A stretch of DNA of 54,974 nt from JAYFQE01 sp034927345 (GTDB lineage Bacteria > Bacillota > Clostridia > Saccharofermentanales > UBA5734), in NCBI GenBank assembly GCA_034927345.1, contig JAYFQE010000005.1:1-54974 (forward strand). Reading direction: 5' to 3'. The position numbers and the translations under genes were made by a program. Below, piece by piece: positions 26,988 to 35,174 of the stretch. Position 1 is the first letter of the stretch. Every line of letters starts with the position of its first letter. Under the pieces are notes generated by a model. That model saw nothing but the letters and a program-made list of their open reading frames with translations. It did not search any database and was not told where the DNA came from.

Positions 26988-27048
26988 AAAAAGCCTCCTG
27001 ATATATGATTTGATGATTGAGCTGCTCCTGCTTTTGTATTGCCGGCAC

Positions 27049-28062
27049 TCAGTAATCGAGCTTGATCGTATGTACGCCGGCTATTTCCAGCCAGATTTCC
27101 TTCTCGATCCGCTCATTATCTTTCTTCACATCGTCAAACGTTTCTTCAGTTTTGATCCGGCGATCCCAGCGTGATGGTCTTTCATGGCTGCCGGCCTGTT
27201 GCCCTTGTATGTTGCCGGCTGGTCTTGCCGCCCTTTCCCGGTTATCCCGGTTATCGCGGTTATCACGGGATTCCCGTACTTCCGCAGTATCTTTTTGATC
27301 AATACGATCTTTGCTTTCGATTGATTCTTTTATATCCCGATTATCTTTTATATCTTTCAAGTCTCGGGATTCCCGAAATTCGCGGGGCTCACGGTTTTCA
27401 CGCGGCTCGCGATTTTCACGCGGTTCGCGATTTTCACGCGGCTCGCGATTTTCACGGGGTTCGCGATTTTCACGCGGCTCGCGATTTTCACGCGGCTCGC
27501 GATTTTCACGCGGTTCGCGATTTTCACGCGGTTCGCGATTTTCACGCGGTTCGCGATTTTCACGCGGTTCGCGCGGTTGAATAGACTGGTTTGTCCGCCG
27601 GGCAGGTTGTTGACTGCGTTGTATCGGACCGGTTACACCCGGCTGGTTGGCCGGTGCGCCAGATATCGCGGCATTTCCGGTTTGATTTGCTTGAGCAACA
27701 TTTCGCGGCTGTCCCTGTTGATGGTTTCCGCCGCCCCGATTGCCTCTTTCCCGATTGAATCCGCTGTTGTCACGATTACCGGTTACCGGGCGATTCCCCT
27801 GAGGCGGCCGCGCTGCGGAATCCCGACGATTATCACGGATATCCGCTGCATCTTTCAAGTCATGACCTTCGCGGCTGTCTTTGCCTTCTGTCCTGGCCGG
27901 GCGGTTATCGGGCCTTGCCGGGCGATTACCAACAGGTTGGCTGGCTGGCGCTGCAGCTGATCCTGGACTTCCAGAAGGGCCAAAGTGTCGATAATTACGC
28001 TTACGGTGACTGGATCCGCCACCGGGATTGCTGGAATTCATGCTACTACCATTATTACTCAT
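27049..28062 (-). CDS. Disordered Arg/Glu/Asn-repeat protein with conserved C-terminal helix
   Basis: A 337-residue low-complexity protein. Residues about 1-160 are Gly/Asn/Ser/Pro-rich; about 163-225 are ten copies of a six-residue repeat (REPREN); the next 75 residues are charged (RDNRDNRDN, DIKDNRDIK). Only the last 45 residues look folded (RWDRRIKTEETFDDVKKD, then EIWLEIAGVHTIKL), and resemble short C-terminal segments I recall in clostridial genes beside this block; that recall is not checked. Charge-alternating disorder suggests RNA binding or phase separation, but no function is known. The start at 28062 has GGGAGG 5 bases upstream. Confidence 0.75.
   Translation of the reverse strand: MSNNGSSMNSSNPGGGSSHRKRNYRHFGPSGSPGSAAAPASQPVGNRPARPDNRPARTEGKDSREGHDLKDAADIRDNRRDSAARPPQGNRPVTGNRDNSGFNRERGNRGGGNHQQGQPRNVAQANQTGNAAISGAPANQPGVTGPIQRSQQPARRTNQSIQPREPRENREPRENREPRENREPRENREPRENREPRENREPRENREPRENREPRENREPRENREPREFRESRDLKDIKDNRDIKESIESKDRIDQKDTAEVRESRDNRDNRDNRERAARPAGNIQGQQAGSHERPSRWDRRIKTEETFDDVKKDNERIEKEIWLEIAGVHTIKLDY
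27395..27574 (-). repeat. Ten tandem copies of an 18-base coding repeat
   Basis: On the plus strand the unit TTTTCACGCGGTTCGCGA recurs every 18 bases from 27395 to 27574, with only single-base differences (mostly GGTTC versus GGCTC). It encodes REPREN in the gene above. Near identity implies recent slippage or unequal crossing-over. Confidence 0.95.
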
Positions 28063-28188
28063 GATTACCTCCCGAGTTTCCATCATCATCTTGGCATCAC
28101 ATAATAAAGCCAGCCGAATCCGACAGCACACCCTATTTTAGCCTGTTTGCCAGGCAATGGCAAGATATGGCACGGCTTGGTTGCTGCG

Positions 28189-28677
28189 TCAGAATTTATA
28201 CCAATGGGTGTAAATCGGCCGAACACCATCACCTACACCGATTTCGCCCGTCGCAAGTTCTTTGAGGGGAATCTGTACAAATGCCCGTTCATGCATCCGG
28301 GGATGAGGCAAAATTAATTCAGGAGTATCTATGATCAGATCATCATACATTAATAAATCTATATCCAAAGTACGCGGACCCCAATGGAGCAGTCTTTCAC
28401 GTTGAAACTGATCCTCCACATTATGACACAAATGCAAGAGTTGAAATGGATCGAGTCCGGTTCTCAGTCGCACGGCTATGTTGAGAAAAGCAGATTGATC
28501 CTCCATACCGACCGGATCTGTTTCATATACCGATGAAACAGCTTCGAGTTCAATGTCCTGGTGCCGCTCCAAACACTTTAAACCTTCACGCAAAAAAACC
28601 AGGCGATCGCCGATATTAGACCCCAACGACAAATAAACCAATGCAGGCGTTTTTTCGCTTTTTACAGAGTCGGGCAT
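28189..28677 (-). CDS. folK: 2-amino-4-hydroxy-6-hydroxymethyldihydropteridine pyrophosphokinase (FolK)
   Basis: A 162-residue HPPK of the folate pathway; it transfers pyrophosphate from ATP to the pterin alcohol. Family motifs are YLSLGSNIGDR near residue 15, VYETDPVG near 50, and WGPRTLDIDLLMYDD with the Mg2+-binding DxD near 105, then HPRMHERAFV. An AAAGGAG site lies before the ATG. It follows folB by 5 bases within folE-folP-folB-folK. Confidence 0.95.
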   Translation of the reverse strand: MPDSVKSEKTPALVYLSLGSNIGDRLVFLREGLKCLERHQDIELEAVSSVYETDPVGMEDQSAFLNIAVRLRTGLDPFQLLHLCHNVEDQFQRERLLHWGPRTLDIDLLMYDDLIIDTPELILPHPRMHERAFVQIPLKELATGEIGVGDGVRPIYTHWYKF

Positions 28678-28682
28678 ATATC

Positions 28683-29060
28683 TCAGCTCCTTTCACGGTA
28701 AATCTGAACACCCATAAATAAAAACCGGCCGTCAATCGGTGCTTTCGGTTTTCGGACTACAACTTCAACGGCATTGGCAAGTCGAAATGCACGTAATAAT
28801 TGATCGGCAATCGCGCCGGCCAACCGTTCGATCAAGTCATATTGAGCAGGTTCCGTTACATGACGTATAAGGTCATATGCCATTCCATAATCGATCGTTT
28901 GAGCTAGTAAATCAGTTTGGCAAGCCGATAAACGGCGGCAGAAAAAGGTTACATCAACTTCAAAATCTTGTCCGTCTGTCTTTTCCTTCTCCAGAACACC
29001 AACATGGCTGTGGAAAATCATATCTTTCATGAGAATGCGATCGCATGTCTCAGTATTCAT
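28683..29060 (-). CDS. folB: Dihydroneopterin aldolase (FolB)
   Basis: A 125-residue tunnel-fold enzyme that cleaves dihydroneopterin to the HPPK substrate. HSHVGVLEKEK near residue 18 contains the conserved Gly and Glu; TIDYGMAYDLI near 55, YDLIERLAGAIA near 73 with the substrate-binding Glu, and VRKPKAPI near 102 with the catalytic Lys are present. The start at 29060 has AAGGAGG upstream and overlaps nothing; a longer frame reaching into folP is rejected. Confidence 0.94.
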   Translation of the reverse strand: MNTETCDRILMKDMIFHSHVGVLEKEKTDGQDFEVDVTFFCRRLSACQTDLLAQTIDYGMAYDLIRHVTEPAQYDLIERLAGAIADQLLRAFRLANAVEVVVRKPKAPIDGRFLFMGVQIYRERS

Positions 29061-29125
29061 TCCGTTCCTCCTTGATTGGATTACATTTTTCCAGCAAGCT
29101 TGGTTCGTTATCTGGCATTGTATCA

Positions 29126-30016
29126 TCAATGACGGCAAATAGCATCGGAAACCCGGACAACATCATGAATTTCCCGGACATCGTGAACTCTCACAATATC
29201 GGCTCCATTGGCTATAGATATAGCTACCGCAGCCGCGGTTCCAAACAAGCGCGCGGTAACGGGAGCATCCAATATCTGTCCGATAAAGCGTTTTCTTGAA
29301 GGGCCAACCAAAATCGGCAGATTTAAAACACTCAATTTACTCAATTGGGCAATCATGTCAATTGATTCGTCTGAGGTAATCCCGAAGCCTATACCCGGGT
29401 CAATGACCAGACTATCGCGTTTTAATCCCTCTCGTTCAGCCATGGAAACACTTTTTCGCAGAAATGTTATCACATCATCCAAAAGATGTTCAGCCGGCGA
29501 TGTGTTTTCTTTCCGGTACATCAGAGCATTATGCATTACAATGATACCGGCATGATGATCTCTGGCAATCGCCATCATGCCAGGTTCTTTTTGCAAGCCA
29601 TTAATATCATTGATGATACAGGCTCCGGCACATAAGGCTGCTTCGGCGGCCTCCGATTTGTATGTATCTATAGATATCGGGCATGCAAATTTGCGGCTGA
29701 TCTGATCGACAACCGGCACAACACGCGCCATCTCTGTTTCAAGGTCAACCGGATCGCTGCCCGGTCTCGTCGACTCGCCGCCAATATCCAGAATGTCGGC
29801 ACCTGCTGATAATAAGGCCTCCGCTTGTCTCATGGCATCATCCATCGTCAAGTACTTTCCGCCATCAGAAAAAGAATCCGGGGTAACGTTTAAAATACCC
29901 ATGATATAGGTACGCCGGCCAATTGGGAATGAAAATTTGCCTGCCTTAAAGCACAGATCGTCTTTTCCCCCGACTTGGCAAACCGTTTTCCCTTGCTCCA
30001 TATCATTGACTTGCAT
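29126..30016 (-). CDS. folP: Dihydropteroate synthase (FolP)
   Basis: A 296-residue TIM-barrel enzyme that joins pABA to the pterin diphosphate. It has both DHPS signatures: MGILNVTPDSFSDGG near residue 38 and DILDIGGESTRPGS near 73. Further conserved blocks are ISIDTYKSE, VIDPGIGFG near 200 and GPSRKRFI near 238. About 30 extra residues precede the barrel. The SD AAGGAG lies 11 bases before the chosen ATG; a start at Met6 would be 26 bases away and is less likely. Confidence 0.94.
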   Translation of the reverse strand: MQVNDMEQGKTVCQVGGKDDLCFKAGKFSFPIGRRTYIMGILNVTPDSFSDGGKYLTMDDAMRQAEALLSAGADILDIGGESTRPGSDPVDLETEMARVVPVVDQISRKFACPISIDTYKSEAAEAALCAGACIINDINGLQKEPGMMAIARDHHAGIIVMHNALMYRKENTSPAEHLLDDVITFLRKSVSMAEREGLKRDSLVIDPGIGFGITSDESIDMIAQLSKLSVLNLPILVGPSRKRFIGQILDAPVTARLFGTAAAVAISIANGADIVRVHDVREIHDVVRVSDAICRH

Positions 30017-30034
30017 GCAGCCGTTTTCTCCTTA

Positions 30035-30715
30035 TTACGAACGATGATAAATCAAAGCGAGCGCTTCAGCTCGGGATCTGGCATCTCGTTTGCAAAGGCC
30101 GCGCAGGGCTGAAGTCACTGTAACCGATCCTGGTTTCCGAATTCCCCGCATGGTCATGCAAAGATGCTCGGCCTCAACAACCACCGCTACGCCCATCGGC
30201 TGGACAGCCTGCACCAGGGTATCTGCAATCTGGGATGTCAGGCGTTCCTGGAGCTGTGGTTTTCTTGACATAACATCAACAATTCTGGCGATTTTACTTA
30301 ACCCCAATATCCGGCCTTCCTGAGGTATATAAACGACATGTGCTTTGCCGATAAATGGCAGCAGATGATGTTCGCACATTGAATAAAAAGGAATATTGCC
30401 GACCAAGATCATTTCGTCATGATCCTGTTCGTGGAATACCTTGATTGAATCACGGACATCAAGATGAAGGCCGGCAAAAATCTCTCCGTACATGCGAGCT
30501 ACCCGAGCCGGAGTTTCCCGCAATCCTTCCCGATCCGGATTCTCGCCAATAGCCAGCAATATTTCTCGTACAGCTTTTTCAATTCTGGGCATATCGACAG
30601 GAGATCCTTCACCTGCATCATCGGCCTTAAGCATATTAGGTTCGCTTTCATGATAAATCTCTGTCGCTACGCAATTATCTTGTTCCGGTTTATTTATCTC
30701 AATTTGTTCAATCAT
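30035..30715 (-). CDS. folE: GTP cyclohydrolase I (FolE)
   Basis: A 226-residue type I enzyme that opens GTP to dihydroneopterin triphosphate. The core starts near residue 40 (IEKAVREILLAIGENPDREGL). The zinc site is SMCEHHLLPF near 115 plus a later Cys in EAEHLCMTMRG, and EERLTSQIAD-type helices follow. The first 35 residues are an acidic extension. Two starts are possible: ATG at 30742, directly after the AraC stop, or ATG at 30715 after an AGGAA; the second is given here. Same pathway as folP, folB and folK downstream. Confidence 0.92.
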   Translation of the reverse strand: MIEQIEINKPEQDNCVATEIYHESEPNMLKADDAGEGSPVDMPRIEKAVREILLAIGENPDREGLRETPARVARMYGEIFAGLHLDVRDSIKVFHEQDHDEMILVGNIPFYSMCEHHLLPFIGKAHVVYIPQEGRILGLSKIARIVDVMSRKPQLQERLTSQIADTLVQAVQPMGVAVVVEAEHLCMTMRGIRKPGSVTVTSALRGLCKRDARSRAEALALIYHRS

Positions 30716-30742
30716 TTCCTGATTATTCCTTTCACATGACAT

Positions 30743-31714
30743 TCAAGACTGTCCGCTATTTTTCTTCTCGAGAACTTGATGGCGATATTCCATCGGAGTC
30801 ATGCCGACATGTTTACGAAAAGCTGCATTAAATCGCTGGGGACTGGAAAAACCGACTTTTGCAGCTATGCCGCTTACTTTTATATCTTTCTGTTCCAGAA
30901 GTTTACAGGCATGATCAACCCGAACCTGCATCAGAAAAGTCATGGGACTCATCCCTGTTTCATCGCGGAATGCCCGTGTAAAATATCCCTGGCTTAAAAA
31001 TACGTATCCGGCTGCGTCGGCAACCGATAAATCATGATCATGGTTTTCAACAATAAAGTCGCGGGCAATCCGCACCAGTTCGCGGGCCTTGCCGGTTTTT
31101 ACTCTTAAACTCTCTTCCCATTCTTCACGTAAACCGCGAGCCAGTGCAACTAAAAGCTCCATTGCCATTAATTGCATCATTAATTCACGTCCGTATGCTT
31201 CCAAACGGCTTTCACGCAGAATTCGCTCCACCAAAACGGCAATGTCCTGACGGCTTTTTCCTTTGATGAGAATATAGGGATCACCCGTTTTGTCACTCTC
31301 ACCGGTCTCTTGTCCATAAGCAAAATGTATAAATTGCTCCAGTGTTTTCGGGGCTATATCCGTTGTGCTAATCCTTCCGTCCTGGCGAGTTTCAGATGAC
31401 ACATGTTGTGTGAATCCGAAATAGAGTACCAGCATATCTGCTGATCCTTCCGGTATCTTAATGGCATGGGACATCCTTGGGCGAATAACGAGCGTACCGC
31501 CTTTTTCCAACCATACCCGACGACCGTCAATCATGAATTCAGCTTTCCCGCTACGCATGTAAGTCAATTCATGATAATCATGACGGCTGGGACTGGTTGT
31601 GGTGGAATTTCGCTCAAAAGATCGCTCAATTCCCTTAAAAACAACCGGTATGGAACCGGCTGCATCCATGATGCTTCTTTCAACCGCCGGTAATAAATCT
31701 TCAAACATTCGCAT
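30743..31714 (-). CDS. AraC family transcriptional regulator with cupin sensor
   Basis: A 323-residue regulator. The N-terminal cupin spans about residues 30-120 (HDYHELTYMRSGKAEF, then LVIRPRMSHAIKIP) and probably binds a small ligand. The C-terminal two-HTH AraC domain starts near residue 222 (VADAAGYVFLSQGYFTRAF, then VSGIAAKVGFSSPQRFNAAF). The start is uncertain (ATG at 31714, or GTG at 31717); neither has an SD. A promoter at 31726-31754 would place the RNA start only a few bases upstream, so the mRNA may be leaderless. folE follows directly after its stop, but a link to folate is only inference. Confidence 0.88.
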   Translation of the reverse strand: MRMFEDLLPAVERSIMDAAGSIPVVFKGIERSFERNSTTTSPSRHDYHELTYMRSGKAEFMIDGRRVWLEKGGTLVIRPRMSHAIKIPEGSADMLVLYFGFTQHVSSETRQDGRISTTDIAPKTLEQFIHFAYGQETGESDKTGDPYILIKGKSRQDIAVLVERILRESRLEAYGRELMMQLMAMELLVALARGLREEWEESLRVKTGKARELVRIARDFIVENHDHDLSVADAAGYVFLSQGYFTRAFRDETGMSPMTFLMQVRVDHACKLLEQKDIKVSGIAAKVGFSSPQRFNAAFRKHVGMTPMEYRHQVLEKKNSGQS

Positions 31715-31725
31715 CACCCGACATT

Positions 31726-31754
31726 ATGATAGCAGAAACAACTGCGAATGTAAA
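31726..31754 (-). promoter_or_regulatory. Promoter of the AraC regulator
   Basis: TTTACA (31754-31749), 17-base spacer ending TGC, TATCAT (31731-31726). It lies almost against the start codon. Confidence 0.5.
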
Positions 31755-31768
31755 AAAGGAGGCAATAA

Positions 31769-32437
31769 TCAATTCACCGCTGCCGCATTATCGTTAGAAA
31801 TAATCTGTGGTTCGTTTATTGCGGCAAGTTTAATTTCATAAAAACCAGAACTGCTTGCAATAAGCCGTGCCTGTTCTGATGATAAATCGAGACATATAAG
31901 GGGATTACCGGCAGTATCCTGCAGAACGGATCCGTCTGGATTTGACGTTTCGCCAAGAACGGACATGATCCGAACTCGCTCCATAACTTGAATATCTGTT
32001 GAATTATCTCTTGATAACGGAACCAGATACAGATCTACCAGACTGCCGGCCGCAAGCCAGAAGCCATTGGCTGCGGCAGGTTCCAGTTCGATGGTTAATA
32101 ATCTCCGGCCTATGGCGGCGTCAGGATATTGCAAGCCGGCCGCATAAGTTCCCAGACGCGAAGAATTCAATAGTTCTCCCTGGTTCAAAAAACCGGCTGT
32201 CCATAAACCGACGGCCTGATCAACATTCCGGATGTATTGTTCAACAAACAATTCAGCTGGCAGCTGAATATAAGCAAGGTCTTCCGCTTTTATTTGAGTT
32301 CCGGCGGCAATATCGCGTTTGGCAGTGACAACCTGTACATACTGGATATCAGCTTTGTGTCGTCCGGCTAACCAAGTTATGCCAGCTAACGATAAGGTTA
32401 TCAAAATTGCTAAAAGTACTTGTCGTGATTTACGCAT
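31769..32437 (-). CDS. SAF-domain protein, CpaB/RcpC-like (Tad pilus)
   Basis: A 222-residue protein with one N-terminal membrane segment (about residues 8-24) and an external SAF domain (VVTAKRDIAAGTQIKAEDL near 35-55, and LNQGELLNSSRL near 85). In Gram-negative Tad systems CpaB stabilises the secretin; in Gram-positive bacteria, without a secretin, its role is unclear, perhaps cell wall passage. The weak SD GGGAA lies before the ATG. It is the last gene of the Tad operon, 28 bases after the TadE-like gene, and precedes the AraC gene. Confidence 0.8.
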   Translation of the reverse strand: MRKSRQVLLAILITLSLAGITWLAGRHKADIQYVQVVTAKRDIAAGTQIKAEDLAYIQLPAELFVEQYIRNVDQAVGLWTAGFLNQGELLNSSRLGTYAAGLQYPDAAIGRRLLTIELEPAAANGFWLAAGSLVDLYLVPLSRDNSTDIQVMERVRIMSVLGETSNPDGSVLQDTAGNPLICLDLSSEQARLIASSSGFYEIKLAAINEPQIISNDNAAAVN

Positions 32438-32465
32438 ACTATATTTTCCCTACATTCCTTTTGCT

Positions 32466-32954
32466 TTACTGCAGGACATATTCCAGGGAATGGCAGATTG
32501 TAATCACCCCATCCTGGTAATCGGATAACTCAGCTTGGCAAACAATGATCGGCTGTATTAGCGGCTGATTTTTGCCCAGCCAGTGATGCTCATCTGATTG
32601 AAGCCGTTTGATTTTAAAGGATATGGATTTTAGACTTAATCGACCGGCAAGCATTGGCGGCATATTTTCATTAAACTGATTTCTTAATGAATTGCGGGTT
32701 GTCATTGTCATAAATTTAGCTTTCCCTTCACTTAAGTCACTGGGACTTAATCCATGGACTGCTGATGCCAGTATTTCCTGAACATATTGGTGTGATCGCT
32801 GAACAAGAACCCACTGATGTATCTGTCGCAATCCTGTTATCCCTATAGGCAGCATAATCAGGATCACAGCTGCTGCCCCAATCAGGGTTAAGCCTACGGA
32901 TCCGCGGCGTAGCTTTTTATTTTCCGACAGATCAGGCTGGTTTGATAATCGAAT
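32466..32954 (-). CDS. TadE-like minor pilin (non-AUG start proposed)
   Basis: About 162 residues if initiated at ATT 32954. The N-terminus would read as a class III pilin: basic KKLRRGSVG followed by LTLIGAAAVILIMLPIGI, a single hydrophobic stretch, with an external C-terminal domain. No ATG, GTG or TTG exists before GTG at 32867, which lies inside the hydrophobic stretch. A perfect AGGAGG (32970-32965) ends 7 bases before ATC 32957 and 10 before ATT 32954. The pilin motif has no Glu5. It overlaps the preceding gene by 61 bases. Function in pilus assembly is inferred from neighbourhood. Confidence 0.55.
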   Translation of the reverse strand: MRLSNQPDLSENKKLRRGSVGLTLIGAAAVILIMLPIGITGLRQIHQWVLVQRSHQYVQEILASAVHGLSPSDLSEGKAKFMTMTTRNSLRNQFNENMPPMLAGRLSLKSISFKIKRLQSDEHHWLGKNQPLIQPIIVCQAELSDYQDGVITICHSLEYVLQ

Positions 32955-33286
32955 GATAAAGACACCTCCTTAAGCACCCAGGCCGGAGTAATCTGGAATG
33001 TAGTAAAATCAGCCTGGATACTAAATGATAATTCATCGCCAAAGCGCGCTTGCTCTGTACCGGTAATCTTTCTAACCGTAAAACCCCGATCTTCCATTTC
33101 TTGCGACAGGCGCTTAATCGCTGTCGGTGATAAACCGCCGGCTTGATCCATGATTAAAACATATTTATAACATAAGGCATCATATTCAAGGCGGCGGAAA
33201 AGAGGCAGACTGCAAAGCAGGATGTGCATGCCCAGAACAGTCATCATCATGCCGGCTGTTACTGCGGTAATCATTTTCCCGATCAT
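32894..33286 (-). CDS. Pilin-like protein of the Tad operon
   Basis: A 130-residue protein with an N-terminal membrane segment (about residues 5-25: ITAVTAGMMMTVLGMHILL) and a soluble tail. I do not recognise it beyond a TadE/TadF-like layout. It has no clear Gly-x-x-x-Glu cleavage site. The start at 33286 has GGAGG 6 bases upstream; a longer frame to 33331 is rejected. It lies between the Flp-like gene and the TadE-like gene, with the latter's SD inside its last codons. Confidence 0.7.
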   Translation of the reverse strand: MIGKMITAVTAGMMMTVLGMHILLCSLPLFRRLEYDALCYKYVLIMDQAGGLSPTAIKRLSQEMEDRGFTVRKITGTEQARFGDELSFSIQADFTTFQITPAWVLKEVSLSFDYQTSLICRKIKSYAADP

Positions 33287-33358
33287 TGTGTTCCTCCAGT
33301 CCACTTTCCATAAAGCGAACAGTATAACCAAGCTCCAGCCGGCAGATGATTTCAGCGA

Positions 33359-33625
33359 TCAGGTTGTGGCAAAAACTTGGGTAGCCATATCATTCCACCA
33401 ACTGGTCAGGTTTTTCAGGACATCGCGGGCAAATACCTGCAGTCCGGGAATTACGACAACGGCAGCAATGATAATCCCTGCAGCGATACCAATGACTTCA
33501 TTAATGCCAAAGCCACTCCGGGCTAACAGGAAACCTGGCAAGCGGTTCCGGAATCGCATAGTGATGCGGCTTAAACGGATCGTTAAGATTTTCTCCCATA
33601 ATAGCGATGTGTCTTTCTTTTTCAT
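33359..33625 (-). CDS. Flp-like pilin
   Basis: An 88-residue protein with a long basic leader (about 38 residues), then GFGINEVIGIAAGIIIAAVVV and a short tail. The G-x-N-E-V junction resembles a class III prepilin cleavage site, with Glu at position +5 or so, followed by the hydrophobic helix. It is the candidate major subunit of the pilus, though the leader is longer than normal for Flp (about 15-25). AGGAGG lies 5 bases before the ATG. It follows TadC. Confidence 0.75.
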   Translation of the reverse strand: MKKKDTSLLWEKILTIRLSRITMRFRNRLPGFLLARSGFGINEVIGIAAGIIIAAVVVIPGLQVFARDVLKNLTSWWNDMATQVFATT

Positions 33626-33670
33626 AATTGCCTCCTGTGAATTATATTTCTAACAGTGCTAAGCCTGTTA

Positions 33671-34522
33671 TTATCGAAAAATCGATTGAATTGCGGCAGA
33701 CGCTCCAAAAAGCAATGGATACAGGAAAAGAATAATTAACGGGATAACACCGAATAAAGCGGTCAACAGTAATTGGTTTCTCAGACGTTTTGTGTCATTT
33801 TGCATTAAACTGAAGAAACGGGTAAACAGCAATTCTTCCATTCGAATTAATGATCTGCCGGCTTGTCCGGTCTGAACGCACTGACGGATATGAGTGGCCA
33901 ACAGTTCACAATCAGCGCCTGAAAAGGACATTCGGATTATATCAAGCGCAGAATCTATATTAAAAGTTAGTTTATATGATGCTGCAAATCGAACCAGAAC
34001 AGGATGAACAACTGAATCCTGGACCGCATCCGGCAGACCCAATAATGCATCTGTCGTTCTTATTCCGGCAGTTATTTGCAGGTCAAGAAAACGGTATATT
34101 TTATAGAGGGACTTGGAAAAGGCAGTTTTCCTTTTCTTTATTCGACGACCGATCAACTGATTCAGTATAGAAATAAGAAGAAGTGGCAGCAGAATCATCC
34201 AGGTTGCCGTTTTGCCCAGTAATAATCCGGCTAAAAAACATATCAGGCAAAGACCCATAAGGATAGCTATATAAATAAGCCACGCGGATGATGACGGGTA
34301 ACCGGCTGCTTTTAACTTTTTCGCAATTAAATATTGCCAACGGGCTAATAATGAAAATGACTTCAGCCGATCGGAAAAATCGTCGTCATATTTTTCAGTC
34401 ATCCGTATTGGTTCCGATATTTCAGCCAATCGTTTGTTTAACCGGCAGTAGATAACAGGCAGCAGATGGTAAACGCTGTATGTCAAGATTACAAAGGATG
34501 TTACATTGAGCAATTCCGTCAT
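33671..34522 (-). CDS. tadC: TadC-like membrane protein (type II secretion F domain)
   Basis: A 283-residue protein with membrane segments near residues 8-25, 90-130 and 255-280, and a T2SS-F domain (ITAGIRTTDALLGL, then TGQAGRSLIRMEEL). TadB and TadC form the inner-membrane platform that couples the TadA motor to pilin extraction. The start at 34522 has GGAGG 6 bases upstream. It lies about 76 bases after TadB and precedes the Flp-like gene. Confidence 0.8.
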   Translation of the reverse strand: MTELLNVTSFVILTYSVYHLLPVIYCRLNKRLAEISEPIRMTEKYDDDFSDRLKSFSLLARWQYLIAKKLKAAGYPSSSAWLIYIAILMGLCLICFLAGLLLGKTATWMILLPLLLISILNQLIGRRIKKRKTAFSKSLYKIYRFLDLQITAGIRTTDALLGLPDAVQDSVVHPVLVRFAASYKLTFNIDSALDIIRMSFSGADCELLATHIRQCVQTGQAGRSLIRMEELLFTRFFSLMQNDTKRLRNQLLLTALFGVIPLIILFLYPLLFGASAAIQSIFR

Positions 34523-34598
34523 GTCGTCCTCCGATGGCTTGTCCGGTCTCATTTCTGCAGATTGGCACTAAGTATAATGGATCATTTCGATTGATAAA

Positions 34599-35174
34599 TT
34601 AGTGATTGATCTTGCGTTGAATAATCATGGCACATCCAATTGCTGACAAGTAGGCTATAGCGCCCATTATCGCTAATCCAGCACCCAAGGAGCTGCTTTG
34701 AAAGGCAGTTTGAACGCCGGCTTGACCATAATAACGAAAGACGAACACAAAGGGCACAACAATCAGAATAACGACGGTTAAATTCCGGTCATGGGCATTG
34801 GACAAACGACGTCTTGTATATTCTTCTTCTATATGATTCATTTGCATTTCCAGGTGTTCAAGCAAAACCGGCAGATCGCCGCGATAACGGAAATTAAAAC
34901 GAATAGCCATAATCAAGTCTTGAAAATGTTCTTGATGCAGACTGTGTTGTAAAAGATCCAGAGCTTTTTCAATGTCCATGCCACCCCGAACACGAACCAG
35001 GAAGTCCTGGATAACTTGTTTCATCGGCTGTTCCAGGCCTGTTTCCAAGCTTTTTTCAAAAGCATATATTAAATCCTCACGAACCTGGCACCATCGGCAG
35101 AGCATATTGACTAATTGCAAGGATTGCTGCCTGATTTTCTTCTGCGTGCCATATTTCGTCAAAATCAAACTCAT
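34599..35174 (-). CDS. tadB: TadB-like membrane protein (type II secretion F domain), short
   Basis: A 191-residue protein; TadB is usually about 300. The conserved part (VNMLCRWCQVREDLIYAFE, then VRGGMDIEKALDLL and FRYRGDLPVLLEHL) is present, with two membrane segments in the C-terminal 70 residues. The N-terminal membrane pair of TadB is missing. The coding region starts inside tadA: ATG 35174 with GGGAAGG 5 bases upstream, giving a 98-base overlap in another frame. Confidence 0.75.
   Translation of the reverse strand: MSLILTKYGTQKKIRQQSLQLVNMLCRWCQVREDLIYAFEKSLETGLEQPMKQVIQDFLVRVRGGMDIEKALDLLQHSLHQEHFQDLIMAIRFNFRYRGDLPVLLEHLEMQMNHIEEEYTRRRLSNAHDRNLTVVILIVVPFVFVFRYYGQAGVQTAFQSSSLGAGLAIMGAIAYLSAIGCAMIIQRKINH

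Noticed and set aside
27395..27574. CRISPR-like array
   Set aside because: The units are contiguous with no spacers and lie inside a coding frame.
27171..27584. Repeat-rich plus-strand frames (HxARDF and SRFSRG patterns)
   Set aside because: An 18-base repeat is open in several frames at once; only the minus frame has an SD, a stop in a sensible place and a non-repeat folded end.
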